26,776 nt of DNA from positions 1-26,776 of the forward strand of contig RGVD01000007.1 of NCBI GenBank assembly GCA_010027395.1, in the 5' to 3' direction. Under the pieces are notes generated by a model. The model saw only the letters and a list, made by a program, of their open reading frames with translations. It did not search any database and had not been told where the DNA came from. Origin of the DNA: Bacteroidota bacterium. GTDB taxonomy: Bacteria > Bacteroidota > Bacteroidia > UKL13-3. This document shows positions 1-7,645 of the stretch, in pieces. Numbering within the stretch: position 1 is the stretch's first letter; each line of letters begins with the position of its first letter. A program made the translations under genes and the position numbers.

Positions 1-72
1 GATCCTGAGAACATCCGTCAACAAGCACTAAAAATGGGTGCTAATATGTTGCAATATGTGTTTGCTAATTAG
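1..72 (+). CDS. C-terminal end of an unidentified protein (5' truncated by window edge)
   Basis: Reading frame 1 is open from the first base and ends with TAG at 70-72. It gives 23 codons ending in NMLQYVFAN. The stretch looks like an amphipathic final helix, but too little remains to name a family. The gene continues upstream of the window. A weak hairpin follows the stop (arms 90-100 and 118-127, one bulge) with no T-run, so it is only a possible terminator. Confidence 0.45.
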   Translation, partial: DPENIRQQALKMGANMLQYVFAN

Positions 73-186
73 GTTTAATCAACAATAAACGACTTAAATA
101 TTACAACGAAACCTTAGTATTTAGTCGATTAATTAGCTTGTATTATTTGCCGTCAATCTGTTTTGACTTAATTATTGCACAAATCT

Positions 187-357
187 AGCAGTGATCTGCT
201 TCATTTCTCTGGTTAGGTCTCTGCTATTGGGGTTCGAAACCATGAGTTTATTTACCCCTAAGTAGGTAAAATAATTATAGCCGTGGGTGAAACCTGCGGT
301 AAAATGGCAAAAAGTAAATGCAGAACCCTGAAGGGGTTCAAAATTTGAAGCCATTTT
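187..357. repeat. Cluster of five hairpins, repeat-like (REP-like) element in the 73-525 gene gap
   Basis: The gap from 73 to 525 has no convincing gene. A dense set of short inverted repeats lies within 171 bp: AGCAG/CTGCT at 187-191/196-200; GGTT/AACC at 231-234/238-241; TTTACC/GGTAAA at 251-256/265-270; CCGTGGGT/ACCTGCGG at 281-288/292-299 (8 pairs, two of them G-U when read as plus-strand RNA); and GAACCC/GGGTTC at 323-328/334-339. The last sits inside an outer 8-bp stem, AAAATGGC 301-308 with GCCATTTT 350-357. A 62-codon minus-strand frame runs through it, but the sequence is better explained by the stems. From memory, similar GGTGAAACCTGCGG-type strings recur between genes in Bacteroidota genomes; this was not searched. 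Bases 361-472 show nothing I can name. Confidence 0.55.
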
Positions 358-472
358 CAATATACCATTAAATCTAACGAAACAATAATAACCAATTGTT
401 TCTATTCAAGTTCTAATGCGATTCAAATTCCTGTTTTAGAGCAATTTCAAATATGTTTTTTGTCAAAAATAA

Positions 473-501
473 TTGCACAATAAAAAAAAAATTTACTTTA
501 G
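473..501 (+). promoter_or_regulatory. Candidate Bacteroidota promoter for the pnt operon
   Basis: A TTG at 473-475 lies 18 nt before TACTTTAG (494-501), which matches the TAnnTTTG -7 consensus at all but one position. Predicted transcription start is near 506-508, about 20 nt before the GTG start at 526. The surroundings are a poly-A tract. Weak evidence, motif only. Confidence 0.35.
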
Positions 502-525
502 CGGATATTTAATAACCTACACAAA

Positions 526-1629
526 GTGAAGATAGTTGTTATCAAAGAAACCAAAGCCAACGAGAATCGTGTGGCACTTTCTCCTACAGTTGCTCAGGCA
601 TTAATTAAACTAGGCTACTCAGTTAGTATTGAAAACAATGCAGGATATGCTTCAAATTTTAGTGATGAAGCATACAAGTCTGCAGGTTGCGAGTTGTCGT
701 CTGACAAAAATACATTGATAAGCAATGCCGAAATAGTATTGAAAGTAAATGCCCCTACCATGGATGAAATTTCATTGATGAAAAAGGGTACGATTACCAT
801 ATCATATTTATACCATGCTTTTAATCCTGAATTGACAGCCAAACTGGCCGAGCAAGGTGTGAGTGCCATTAGTATGGATGCCATACCTCGTATAAGCCGT
901 GCTCAAAACATGGATGCATTGAGTTCTCAGAACAATTTAGCGGGATACAAAGCAGTAATTTTAGGCTCAAACCACATGGCTAAGATATTCCCATTGTTGA
1001 TGACCAGTGCTGGAACCATTACTCCAAGCCGAGTGCTTATTTATGGTGCAGGTGTAGCTGGTTTGCAAGCAGTGGCTACTGCCAAAAGACTTGGAGCCAT
1101 TGTGGAAGTAACAGATGTGCGTCTTGAAACCAAAGAGCAAGTAGAATCTTTGGGTGGAAAATACATTGAAGTAAAAGATGCTGAAGCAGCTAAAATAGAA
1201 GGTGGATATGCCAAAGAGGTCTCTGCTGATTATTTACAAAAACAAAAAGAAGCCGTTAATAAAAGTCTTTTTCAAGCCGATTTAGTGATAACAACGGCAT
1301 TAGTGATGGGAAAAAAAGCCCCAGTATTAATTACTGAAGAACAAGTAAAGCAAATGAAATTGGGTTCTGTAATAGTTGATATGGCAGTTGAACAAGGCGG
1401 AAATTGCGAGCTAAGTGAATTAGACAAAGTGGTGGTTAAACATGGTGTAACACTGGTGGGACAGAGCAATTTGCCTAGTACATTACCTCAAAATGCAAGT
1501 GAACTATATGCCAAAAACATTCAAAATTTACTAGCATTATTGGCAACAAAAGATGGCTTTAAGTGGGAAATGGAAGAAGAAATTACCAAAGGAACACTTA
1601 TTACCCATGATGGTAAAGTGCTTAAATAG
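526..1629 (+). CDS. pntAA: NAD(P) transhydrogenase alpha subunit 1 (domain I, NAD(H)-binding)
   Basis: This is the soluble NAD(H)-binding subunit of the proton-translocating transhydrogenase, which moves hydride between NADH and NADP+ at the cytoplasmic face of the inner membrane. At 367 aa it matches the separate alpha-1 subunit of three-gene systems rather than the fused E. coli PntA. Visible features are an alanine-dehydrogenase-like N-terminal half, the conserved run PRISRAQNMDALSSQNNLAG (121-140), the Rossmann loop GAGVAG (174-179) followed by an acidic strand end VTDVR (195-199), and IVDMAVEQGGNCE near residue 290. The start is GTG at 526; no ATG lies nearby in frame, and the N-terminus MKIVVIKE fits the family. 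pntAB and pntB follow, giving the order domain I, small membrane part, then domains II and III. Confidence is high from motifs and context. Confidence 0.95.
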   Translation: MKIVVIKETKANENRVALSPTVAQALIKLGYSVSIENNAGYASNFSDEAYKSAGCELSSDKNTLISNAEIVLKVNAPTMDEISLMKKGTITISYLYHAFNPELTAKLAEQGVSAISMDAIPRISRAQNMDALSSQNNLAGYKAVILGSNHMAKIFPLLMTSAGTITPSRVLIYGAGVAGLQAVATAKRLGAIVEVTDVRLETKEQVESLGGKYIEVKDAEAAKIEGGYAKEVSADYLQKQKEAVNKSLFQADLVITTALVMGKKAPVLITEEQVKQMKLGSVIVDMAVEQGGNCELSELDKVVVKHGVTLVGQSNLPSTLPQNASELYAKNIQNLLALLATKDGFKWEMEEEITKGTLITHDGKVLK

Positions 1630-1651
1630 CATTTTCAAGTTATAGGAATTT

Positions 1652-1678
1652 ATCTGTGTAATCAGTGAAATCTGTGGC
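1652..1678. repeat. Three tandem imperfect 9-mers in the pntAA-pntAB gap
   Basis: The 84-bp gap between pntAA and pntAB holds three adjoining 9-mers: ATCTGTGTA (1652-1660), ATCAGTGAA (1661-1669) and ATCTGTGGC (1670-1678). The pattern resembles ATCTGTG-type dispersed repeats that I recall from Bacteroidota intergenic regions; this was not verified. It lies inside a transcription unit and does not disturb either reading frame. Confidence 0.55.
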
Positions 1679-1713
1679 AAAAATCAGAAATAATTAAATC
1701 AAAAATCAAAAAT

Positions 1714-2007
1714 ATGCTTGAATTTATAAACGAAAACATCCAACTATTTTACCTTATCATCTTAATGGTTTTTGTTGGTATTGAATTAATTGGTCACGTG
1801 CCTTCGGTATTGCATACACCCCTTATGAGTGGGGCTAATGCCATACATGGTGTAGTTATCATTGGGTCTATTATAGTAATGGGGCAGGCTACTCATATGG
1901 TATCATTAATCCTAGGCTTTTTGGCTGTGGTTTTAGGAACCTTGAATGTGGTAGGAGGTTTTGTGGTAACGGATAGAATGCTCGAGATGTTTAAAAAGAA
2001 AAAATAG
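1714..2007 (+). CDS. pntAB: NAD(P) transhydrogenase alpha subunit 2 (small membrane subunit)
   Basis: A 97-aa integral membrane protein corresponding to the C-terminal membrane part of fused PntA. Together with the membrane part of PntB it forms the proton channel (domain II). Hydrophobic segments lie at about residues 10-28, 45-60 and 63-85. The conserved stretch VPSVLHTPLMSGANAIHG (about 29-46) is diagnostic for the family. The C-terminus is a basic tail (MFKKKK). The ATG at 1714 gives the full family length. The stop codon (2005-2007) touches the left inverted repeat of the inserted four-helix-bundle element, so the original pntAB-pntB junction has been separated by about 436 bp. Confidence 0.95.
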   Translation: MLEFINENIQLFYLIILMVFVGIELIGHVPSVLHTPLMSGANAIHGVVIIGSIIVMGQATHMVSLILGFLAVVLGTLNVVGGFVVTDRMLEMFKKKK

Positions 2008-2028
2008 TTGATAGTTGTCTGTTGACAG
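2007..2028 (+). repeat. Left inverted repeat of the four-helix-bundle element
   Basis: This 22-nt arm pairs with 2411-2432 at 20 of 22 positions. Mismatches are at the 7th base (2013) and the 14th base (2020). Confidence 0.7.
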
Positions 2029-2043
2029 TTGATAGAAATTATT

Positions 2044-2400
2044 ATGGAGTATAAAGATTTGGATGTTTGGAAAAAGGCTAGAATTCTTGCAAAAGAGGCA
2101 ATAATAATTGCTAGGTCTTTACCTTCAATTGAAAATTATTCTTTGGCTTTTCAAATTAGTAAGTCTGCAATTTCTATACCTTCAAATATTGCAGAAGGTT
2201 GTGGCAGAAATACCTCAAAAGACACTTTGCAATTTCTTTTTATTTCAAGAGGTTCTGTATTTGAATTAGAGACACAAGTTTTTTTGTGTTTCGATTTTGG
2301 CTACATCAGCGAGCCACAACTAAATGAAACTATTGATTCAATAACAGAATGTAAAAAATTATTAAACGGATTTATCAATTATTATAAAGGAAAACTATAG
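2044..2400 (+). CDS. Four-helix bundle protein (S23 / 23S rRNA intervening-sequence protein family)
   Basis: A 118-aa, all-helical protein opening with MEYKDLDVWKKA, the usual start of the four-helix-bundle family first seen encoded within 23S rRNA intervening sequences. The family core is visible: a first helix through about residue 26, then LAFQISKSAISIPSNIAEG (about 42-60), a glycine-containing turn, and a helix reading SRGSVFELETQ. Members form pentamers with a basic face and are suspected to bind nucleic acid; the precise role is unknown. I chose the ATG at 2044. A TTG at 2029 would add five residues taken partly from repeat sequence and does not fit the family. The gene is co-oriented with the pnt genes, so it is probably carried on their transcript, but it has no known link to transhydrogenase. 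Confidence 0.9.
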   Translation: MEYKDLDVWKKARILAKEAIIIARSLPSIENYSLAFQISKSAISIPSNIAEGCGRNTSKDTLQFLFISRGSVFELETQVFLCFDFGYISEPQLNETIDSITECKKLLNGFINYYKGKL

Positions 2401-2410
2401 TAAATAATGG

Positions 2411-2432
2411 CTGTCAACTGACAACCATCAAC
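2411..2432 (+). repeat. Right inverted repeat of the four-helix-bundle element
   Basis: This is the partner of 2007-2028. It is followed by a short extra copy of CATCAAC (2434-2438 region) and then by the pntB ATG at 2444, so it occupies the position of the pntB ribosome-binding region. Confidence 0.7.
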
Positions 2433-2443
2433 CATCAACTAAC

Positions 2444-3886
2444 ATGCAACAACACATATTACAAATCATTTATTTAATTGCTTCGGTAACTTTTATCGGA
2501 GGATTAAAATTTTTAGGAAACCCTGCCACAGCTCGTCAAGGAAATTTAATTGCAGCATTCGGTATGGTACTTGCCATTTTCGGAACCATTTTTCTTTACA
2601 CCACCGAAATGGGTGAGCATTTGCACAACCTAGGTTTCATCTTTGGTGCCCTTATCTTAGGAACCATCATTGGTTGGATAGTGGCCAAAAAAGTACAAAT
2701 GACAGCCATGCCTGAAATGGTGAGTTTATTTAATGGTATGGGTGGCGCTTGTGCCATGCTTATTTCAGTTATTGAGTTCAGACATATAATGGAAGCTTTA
2801 GAAAGTCCGAGTGGATTTTTAATTGGTATGTCTGAGAATATTACAGGACATATACTTGCCATTATTTTGGGATTGGTAATTGGGTCCGTTTCGTTTGCAG
2901 GAAGTATCGTTGCTTATGGCAAGCTGAGTGGAAAGGTAAAAGACAAATCATTGGGTATGCAACAGCTTATTAATATTGGCTTGTTGGTTGTTATAATGGT
3001 TCTTTCAGCTCTGATTGTTATGGGCAATGGAGCTTATACTGTTCAATTATTCTACCTTGTATTTACCTTGTCATTGCTTTATGGAATTCTATTCGTGTTG
3101 CCTATTGGTGGTGCTGATATGCCCGTGGTAATTTCTTTGCTAAACTCATTTACAGGTGTGGCTGCAGCTTGTGGTGGTTTCTTATACGACAATAAAGTAA
3201 TGTTGGTAGGAGGTATTCTTGTAGGTTCTGCAGGTACATTGCTAACCATTGTGATGTGTAAAGCCATGAACCGTTCATTGGTAAATGTATTAATAGGAAA
3301 CTTTGGTGGAGGCTCAACAGGTGAAGCTGCTACATCCTCTTCTTTTGCAGGAAGCATCAAAGAAGTTACAGCTAGCGATGCCGCTATTTTGATGAAATAC
3401 GCTAAAAAGGTAATCATTGTTCCAGGCTATGGATTGGCTGTAGCCCAAGCACAGCATATTGTTCACGATTTAGAGTTATTGCTTGAAAGCGAAGGTGTAG
3501 AAGTTAAATATGCCATACATCCTGTAGCAGGTCGAATGCCTGGTCACATGAATGTGTTGCTTGCCGAAAGTAATGTAAGCTATGATAAATTGGTGGAAAT
3601 GGAAGAAGTGAATCCTGAATTTGCTACTACTGATGTGGTATTGGTTGTAGGTGCTAATGACGTAGTGAACCCAGCTGCTAAAACCGACCCTAATTCCCCT
3701 ATTTATGGTATGCCTATATTGGATGTAGAAAATGCTACCAATGTGATTGTAAACAAACGAAGCATGAAAGCAGGTTATGCAGGTATTGAAAATGAATTGT
3801 TCTACAAACCTAAAACCAGCATGTTGTTTGGTGATGCCAAAAAAGCCCTTACCCAATTGGTAAGCGAAATTAAGGCTTTGGGGTAG
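2444..3886 (+). CDS. pntB: NAD(P) transhydrogenase beta subunit
   Basis: A 480-aa inner-membrane protein carrying most of the proton channel (domain II) and the soluble NADP(H)-binding domain III. Residues 1-285 contain about eight or nine hydrophobic segments. Residues from about 320 form the NADP site: VPGYGLAVAQAQ (326-337), AGRMPGHMNVLLAE (362-375), GANDVVNP (403-410) and NKRSMKAGYAG (437-447). All are typical of PntB and appear intact. Length matches the family. The start is ATG at 2444, only 11 nt after the right inverted repeat of the inserted element, so the original upstream sequence has been replaced. If the inserted stem forms in the mRNA it could alter translation of pntB relative to pntAA and pntAB. 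Confidence 0.97.
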   Translation: MQQHILQIIYLIASVTFIGGLKFLGNPATARQGNLIAAFGMVLAIFGTIFLYTTEMGEHLHNLGFIFGALILGTIIGWIVAKKVQMTAMPEMVSLFNGMGGACAMLISVIEFRHIMEALESPSGFLIGMSENITGHILAIILGLVIGSVSFAGSIVAYGKLSGKVKDKSLGMQQLINIGLLVVIMVLSALIVMGNGAYTVQLFYLVFTLSLLYGILFVLPIGGADMPVVISLLNSFTGVAAACGGFLYDNKVMLVGGILVGSAGTLLTIVMCKAMNRSLVNVLIGNFGGGSTGEAATSSSFAGSIKEVTASDAAILMKYAKKVIIVPGYGLAVAQAQHIVHDLELLLESEGVEVKYAIHPVAGRMPGHMNVLLAESNVSYDKLVEMEEVNPEFATTDVVLVVGANDVVNPAAKTDPNSPIYGMPILDVENATNVIVNKRSMKAGYAGIENELFYKPKTSMLFGDAKKALTQLVSEIKALG

Positions 3887-4204
3887 GGAATTAAAGAAGT
3901 TTGCTATTCTAATAATTGTCATTGATTTGCTATAGCATTATTGAAAGGTAATTTGCTGATGTTTATCTTTTTATCATTAGTTATCTATTGATTTTTATTC
4001 TATTTAAAAGAGGATATTAGCGCCTTCCTGATTAGAATAATTTACCTTTCAATATATTTAATCAGCTCAAAAAGTAGTGTATTAAATCTCTAATATACTT
4101 CCTGTCAGCATTTATTGCTCGAAATTTTCCCTCCAACAAACTTTAGTCAGTTGTCATTGTTTTATCTTCATTAAAAAATATATTCGCATTAAAATATCTA
4201 AGCT
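3887..4204. other. 318-bp gene gap with a 13-bp inverted repeat and competing pairings
   Basis: No coding frame is convincing here. There is a perfect 13-bp inverted repeat, TATTGAAAGGTAA (3939-3951) with TTACCTTTCAATA (4042-4054), across a loop of about 90 nt. Two other pairings compete with it: 9 bp between 3905-3913 and 4031-4039 (crossing the first, so pseudoknot-like), and 7 bp between 4028-4034 and 4059-4065. The sequence TTGTCATTG also occurs twice (3917-3925 and 4151-4159). It could be the 3' end of the pnt transcript, a small RNA, or chance in AT-rich DNA. Confidence 0.4.
4157..4186 (+). promoter_or_regulatory. Candidate promoter for the acyl-CoA dehydrogenase gene
   Basis: TTG at 4157-4159, then 19 nt, then TATATTCG at 4179-4186 (one mismatch to TAnnTTTG). 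The predicted start near 4191-4193 leaves a short leader before the ATG at 4205. Confidence 0.45.
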
Positions 4205-5344
4205 ATGAATTTTCAACTTACCGAAGAACAATTAAATGTGCAGCAAGCTGCTAGAGATTTTGCTCAAACTGAATTATTACCTGGTGTAATAGAGCGCGAT
4301 GAGCACCAAAAATTCCCAATGGAGCAAGTGAAAAAACTGGGTGAATTAGGATTCTTAGGTATGATGGTTGACCCTAAATATGGCGGAAGCGGCATGGATT
4401 CGGTTAGCTATGTGTTGGCTATGGAAGAATTATCAAAAGTAGATGCTTCTACTTCTGTAGTTGTTTCGGTTAACAATAGTTTGGTTTGTTGGGGCTTAGA
4501 AACCTTCGCTAATGAAGATCAAAAACAAAAATATTTGGTTCCTATGGCTTCAGGCCATTGTTGGGGCGCTTTCCTATTATCAGAGCCTGAAGCAGGTAGC
4601 GATGCTACAAGCCAAAGAACAACGGCTGAAGACAAAGGAGATTATTACTTATTAAACGGAACAAAAAACTGGATTACCAATGGGAATACCGCAAAGTACT
4701 ATATCGTTATTGCCCAAACCCATGTAGATAAAGGACATAAGGGTATCAATGCTTTTATCGTTGAAAAGGATTCTCCTGGAGTAACTGTTGGAAATAAAGA
4801 AAACAAATTAGGCATCAGAGGTAGCGATACACATTCAATCATGTTTACTGACGTAAAGGTACCCAAAGAAAATAGAATTGGCGAAGATGGGTTTGGATTT
4901 AAATTCGCTATGAAAACCCTTACAGGTGGACGTATTGGTATTGCTGCGCAAGCATTGGGAATAGCAAGCGGTGCTTACGAGTTGTCTTTGGCCTATTCAA
5001 AACAGCGTAAAGCATTCGGTAAAGAAATTATGCATCACCAAGCCATTCAGTTTAAATTGGCCGATATGGCTACAGAAATTGAAGCTGCGCGTTTGTTTTG
5101 CTTAAAAGCGGCTTGGCTTAAAGATAATCACCTAGATTATGGTATGGCAAGTTCTATGGCAAAGGTTTTCTCTTCTGAAGTGGCTATGCGCACAACTGTT
5201 GAGGCAGTGCAAATCCATGGTGGATATGGTTTTGTGAAAGAATACCATGTAGAGCGATTGATGCGTGATGCCAAAATCACCCAAATCTATGAAGGTACAA
5301 GTGAGGTGCAACGTATTGTTATTTCAAGAGAAATATTGAGATAA
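4205..5344 (+). CDS. Acyl-CoA dehydrogenase (short-chain / butyryl-CoA dehydrogenase type)
   Basis: An FAD enzyme that removes two hydrogens from the alpha-beta carbons of an acyl-CoA in fatty-acid or branched-chain amino-acid breakdown, passing electrons to electron-transfer flavoprotein. The 379-aa length and the order of three domains (helical N-terminal, beta barrel, helical C-terminal) are standard. Signature 1 is seen as GAFLLSEPEAGSDA (about residues 122-135) and signature 2 near the C-terminus as QIHGGYGFVKEYHVERLMRD. The catalytic base is the glutamate in YEGTSEVQ (E363), the position used by short- and medium-chain enzymes. Chain-length preference cannot be read from the sequence. 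The gene appears to be monocistronic, with its own promoter and a terminator 63 nt after the stop. No ETF genes are nearby. Confidence 0.95.
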   Translation: MNFQLTEEQLNVQQAARDFAQTELLPGVIERDEHQKFPMEQVKKLGELGFLGMMVDPKYGGSGMDSVSYVLAMEELSKVDASTSVVVSVNNSLVCWGLETFANEDQKQKYLVPMASGHCWGAFLLSEPEAGSDATSQRTTAEDKGDYYLLNGTKNWITNGNTAKYYIVIAQTHVDKGHKGINAFIVEKDSPGVTVGNKENKLGIRGSDTHSIMFTDVKVPKENRIGEDGFGFKFAMKTLTGGRIGIAAQALGIASGAYELSLAYSKQRKAFGKEIMHHQAIQFKLADMATEIEAARLFCLKAAWLKDNHLDYGMASSMAKVFSSEVAMRTTVEAVQIHGGYGFVKEYHVERLMRDAKITQIYEGTSEVQRIVISREILR

Positions 5345-5406
5345 TATCTTCTTATTTTTTATAACATATTCTATTGGTCATTCATAAATAGAATTAAATA
5401 AATTTT

Positions 5407-5444
5407 AAAGCCCTTATTTTCAAACATGAAATATGAGGGCTTTT
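5407..5444 (+). terminator. Rho-independent terminator after the acyl-CoA dehydrogenase
   Basis: AAAGCCCT (5407-5414) pairs with AGGGCTTT (5436-5443) and is followed by T and A/T-rich DNA. The inner part can extend the stem through TATTTTC/GAAATA. It lies between two co-oriented genes. Confidence 0.7.
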
Positions 5445-5516
5445 ACTTGTAATCTCAAGAAAAATAGTTAATTAATTAATTTAGCTTCGTATATTGTAAC
5501 CCTGATTTTTAAGGTT

Positions 5517-7616
5517 ATGAAAATTAAAAAAAATATAATTTGGTTCGCGTGCTTCTCTCTTATTTGTTTCATTTTTGCTTGTAAGAAAGACAACCTTGAT
5601 TTTAATAAATTCAATGGCTATACACCTAACCCTGAATTTGGAATACCCCTCGTTAATGCTACTCTAGGCATCAAGGATTTAACCAAAAATAATCCTGAAA
5701 ATATCAAAACAGATAATGATGGCTTAATCAGATTTACTATAAGAAAAGACAGTATTGTTAGTTACAATTTAGGCGATTTGTTTAAGTTGGACCAACAATC
5801 AGGCACAACCATTCACAAGTCAATAGGAGAAATTTCTATTGATGATGTGACCACTCGAAAGCAGCTGACTTTAGGTGAACTGTCGCAAGGCTTTAGTCCT
5901 GCTGTTAAGGCAAATTTCAATTTAATTGAAAATACCACCAATGTGTTTCCTGCGGTTAATGAAAACATTAGCAATATTACCTCATTTGGCTCTATTAGTG
6001 AGTTTAGCGCTATTAGATTTTCTAAAGGTTGGTTGGTGTTAAGCATTACCAATAAGCTTCCTGTAAATATCAATCAAATTAGATTGAATTTATACAATCA
6101 AACTCCTACTCAAACTTTATTAGGCACATTTAACTTTTTAAATATCCTTAAAGGCACCGTAAAATCTGATTCAATTCAAATCAACAATAAGCAAATAAGC
6201 AGTAATATGGGTTACACCATGCCTATTTATAACTCCGCTTCAAGTGGCACACCTGTTTTCATTAATTCTAATGACTCTATAGTTATTACCATGTTTGGAC
6301 GTCAATTGAAAGCTATTTCTGGATCTGCTATTTTTCCTTCTCAGGACGTCACAAGCCAAAGTACTTATTTGGATTTGACTACAAGTGACCTAACTCAGCA
6401 AATAAGGAAATTGAAAATAACCAAAGGAAGTTTGAGATTTGTGGCCAAATCTACAGTTGGTACCAATATTCAACTCTCCATTTCGTTTCCTAATGCTACT
6501 AAGAATAATAATATTTTTCCAGAACAAATCATTTCCATTCCTACTACGGGGCCAAATAATTCCATACTTGATTCAATAGATATCAGTGGGGTACAATTTG
6601 ATTTAACTAAGAACCCTTCAAAACCACACAATAACTTGCCTATAGCATATACCATTAAATTGCTATCCTCTAATAACATTGAAAATTTTGATTCCTCAAA
6701 CTATGTGGATTTACAGGTTTTAACATCTGGTATTTCGGTTGATTATGCTGAAGGTTACTTCGGAAATATAAATGTTGCAGGTGATAGCATTAAGCCTATA
6801 GACATTGCTTTCTTTGATAAAATTTCGGAAGGATTAAAATTAGATGATCCTAGATTGACTTTAGACATTTATTCATCTATTGGCGTGCCAATCAAGTTTA
6901 ACTATGATTTTATAGCTAGCAATAGTAATTCTAATAAGATACAGCCACTTCAGATGCCTTCATTTGAGTTGGCTTACCCGCAAGTAATAGATATTGGTAC
7001 TTCAAGTGAAATGAGGAAAACCACCCAAGTCGTTGATAAAACGAACTCCAAAATAGTTGATTTTGTTGCCTTGGCACCAAATAAAATTACATGTTCTGGA
7101 AATGTGTTAACCAATGTTGGGCATTCACCTAGCGAAACACAATATATTAGTTCTAAATCGGCTATGAGCGTGAATATGTCAATGGATTTGCCTGCTGGAT
7201 TTTATGCAAATAATTTAACCTTAGTTGATACTTTTGAATTTGGATTGGATGTGTTCAACAATTTCAAGCAAGCCTCTATTACAGCTAGGGTTGATAATGG
7301 ATTTCCATTTGGAACCAAAATCAATATGGTGTTTTTGGATACTGCAAATAAGGCAGTAGATTCAATTACAGTAGATAATTTATTGATGAGTTCTATTACA
7401 GATGCAAATGGTAGAACCATGCAAAGAGGTATATCTAAATTTGAATTACCGTTTAGTGAAGCGCGCATTGCAACGTTGAATACAAACAAAGTAAATAAAA
7501 TAAAATTGGTTACGACTTTGGCCACCGAAAATCAGGGAGGAAAAGTGGTGAGGATATATAGTGATTATGATTTAAAAATAAGTTTAGGAATTATTGGAAA
7601 GGTTAGCGTAAAATAA
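5517..7616 (+). CDS. Large hypothetical lipoprotein, probably surface exposed
   Basis: 699 aa. The N-terminus is a lipoprotein signal peptide: a basic start, a hydrophobic core, and lipobox IFAC with the modified cysteine at residue 22. The residues after it are CKKDN. A lysine and acidic residue just after the cysteine resemble the lipoprotein export signal that sends lipoproteins to the outer surface in some Bacteroidota, so surface display is a reasonable inference. The rest is beta-rich, with many Asn, Ser, Thr and Ile residues and no cysteine-rich or catalytic motif I recognise. It may be several beta-sandwich domains. I do not recognise the family. It lies 29 nt upstream of a DUF5723-OmpA protein in the same direction, so the two are likely co-transcribed and may form one envelope assembly. 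Confidence 0.85.
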   Translation: MKIKKNIIWFACFSLICFIFACKKDNLDFNKFNGYTPNPEFGIPLVNATLGIKDLTKNNPENIKTDNDGLIRFTIRKDSIVSYNLGDLFKLDQQSGTTIHKSIGEISIDDVTTRKQLTLGELSQGFSPAVKANFNLIENTTNVFPAVNENISNITSFGSISEFSAIRFSKGWLVLSITNKLPVNINQIRLNLYNQTPTQTLLGTFNFLNILKGTVKSDSIQINNKQISSNMGYTMPIYNSASSGTPVFINSNDSIVITMFGRQLKAISGSAIFPSQDVTSQSTYLDLTTSDLTQQIRKLKITKGSLRFVAKSTVGTNIQLSISFPNATKNNNIFPEQIISIPTTGPNNSILDSIDISGVQFDLTKNPSKPHNNLPIAYTIKLLSSNNIENFDSSNYVDLQVLTSGISVDYAEGYFGNINVAGDSIKPIDIAFFDKISEGLKLDDPRLTLDIYSSIGVPIKFNYDFIASNSNSNKIQPLQMPSFELAYPQVIDIGTSSEMRKTTQVVDKTNSKIVDFVALAPNKITCSGNVLTNVGHSPSETQYISSKSAMSVNMSMDLPAGFYANNLTLVDTFEFGLDVFNNFKQASITARVDNGFPFGTKINMVFLDTANKAVDSITVDNLLMSSITDANGRTMQRGISKFELPFSEARIATLNTNKVNKIKLVTTLATENQGGKVVRIYSDYDLKISLGIIGKVSVK

Positions 7617-7645
7617 TTCTATTGTTCAATTTTAAATTATAAGCC

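Larger units (their letters stand above)
2007..2432. mobile_element. Putative insertion: four-helix-bundle gene bounded by 22-nt inverted repeats
   Basis: The segment between pntAB and pntB is bounded by imperfect inverted repeats at 2007-2028 and 2411-2432. The left arm reads GTTGATAGTTGTC.. and the right arm, reverse-complemented, reads GTTGATGGTTGTC... They match at 20 of 22 positions. Between them lies a single gene (2044-2400). The left arm begins at the last base of the pntAB stop and the right arm ends 11 nt before the pntB ATG. A transcript would fold into one long stem bringing both ends together, which recalls the intervening sequences in 23S rRNA genes that encode related S23-type proteins. 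That it moves is inference: no transposase is present, and no target duplication was identified. Confidence 0.5.

Noticed and set aside
220..246. GGTTCGAAACC looks like a tRNA T-arm
   Set aside because: The flanking bases do not form a 5-bp T stem, and no acceptor, D or anticodon arms can be found around it.
172..360. 62-codon minus-strand frame as a real protein
   Set aside because: The stretch is packed with perfect inverted repeats, which explain its base pattern better than coding. The translated protein matches no family I can name.
2029..2043. TTG start for the four-helix-bundle gene
   Set aside because: It would translate bases adjoining the inverted repeat; the ATG at 2044 gives the family-typical MEYKDLDVW start.
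3476..3922. 148-codon minus-strand frame over the end of pntB
   Set aside because: It lies opposite the conserved NADP-binding domain of PntB and has no family features; it is a shadow.
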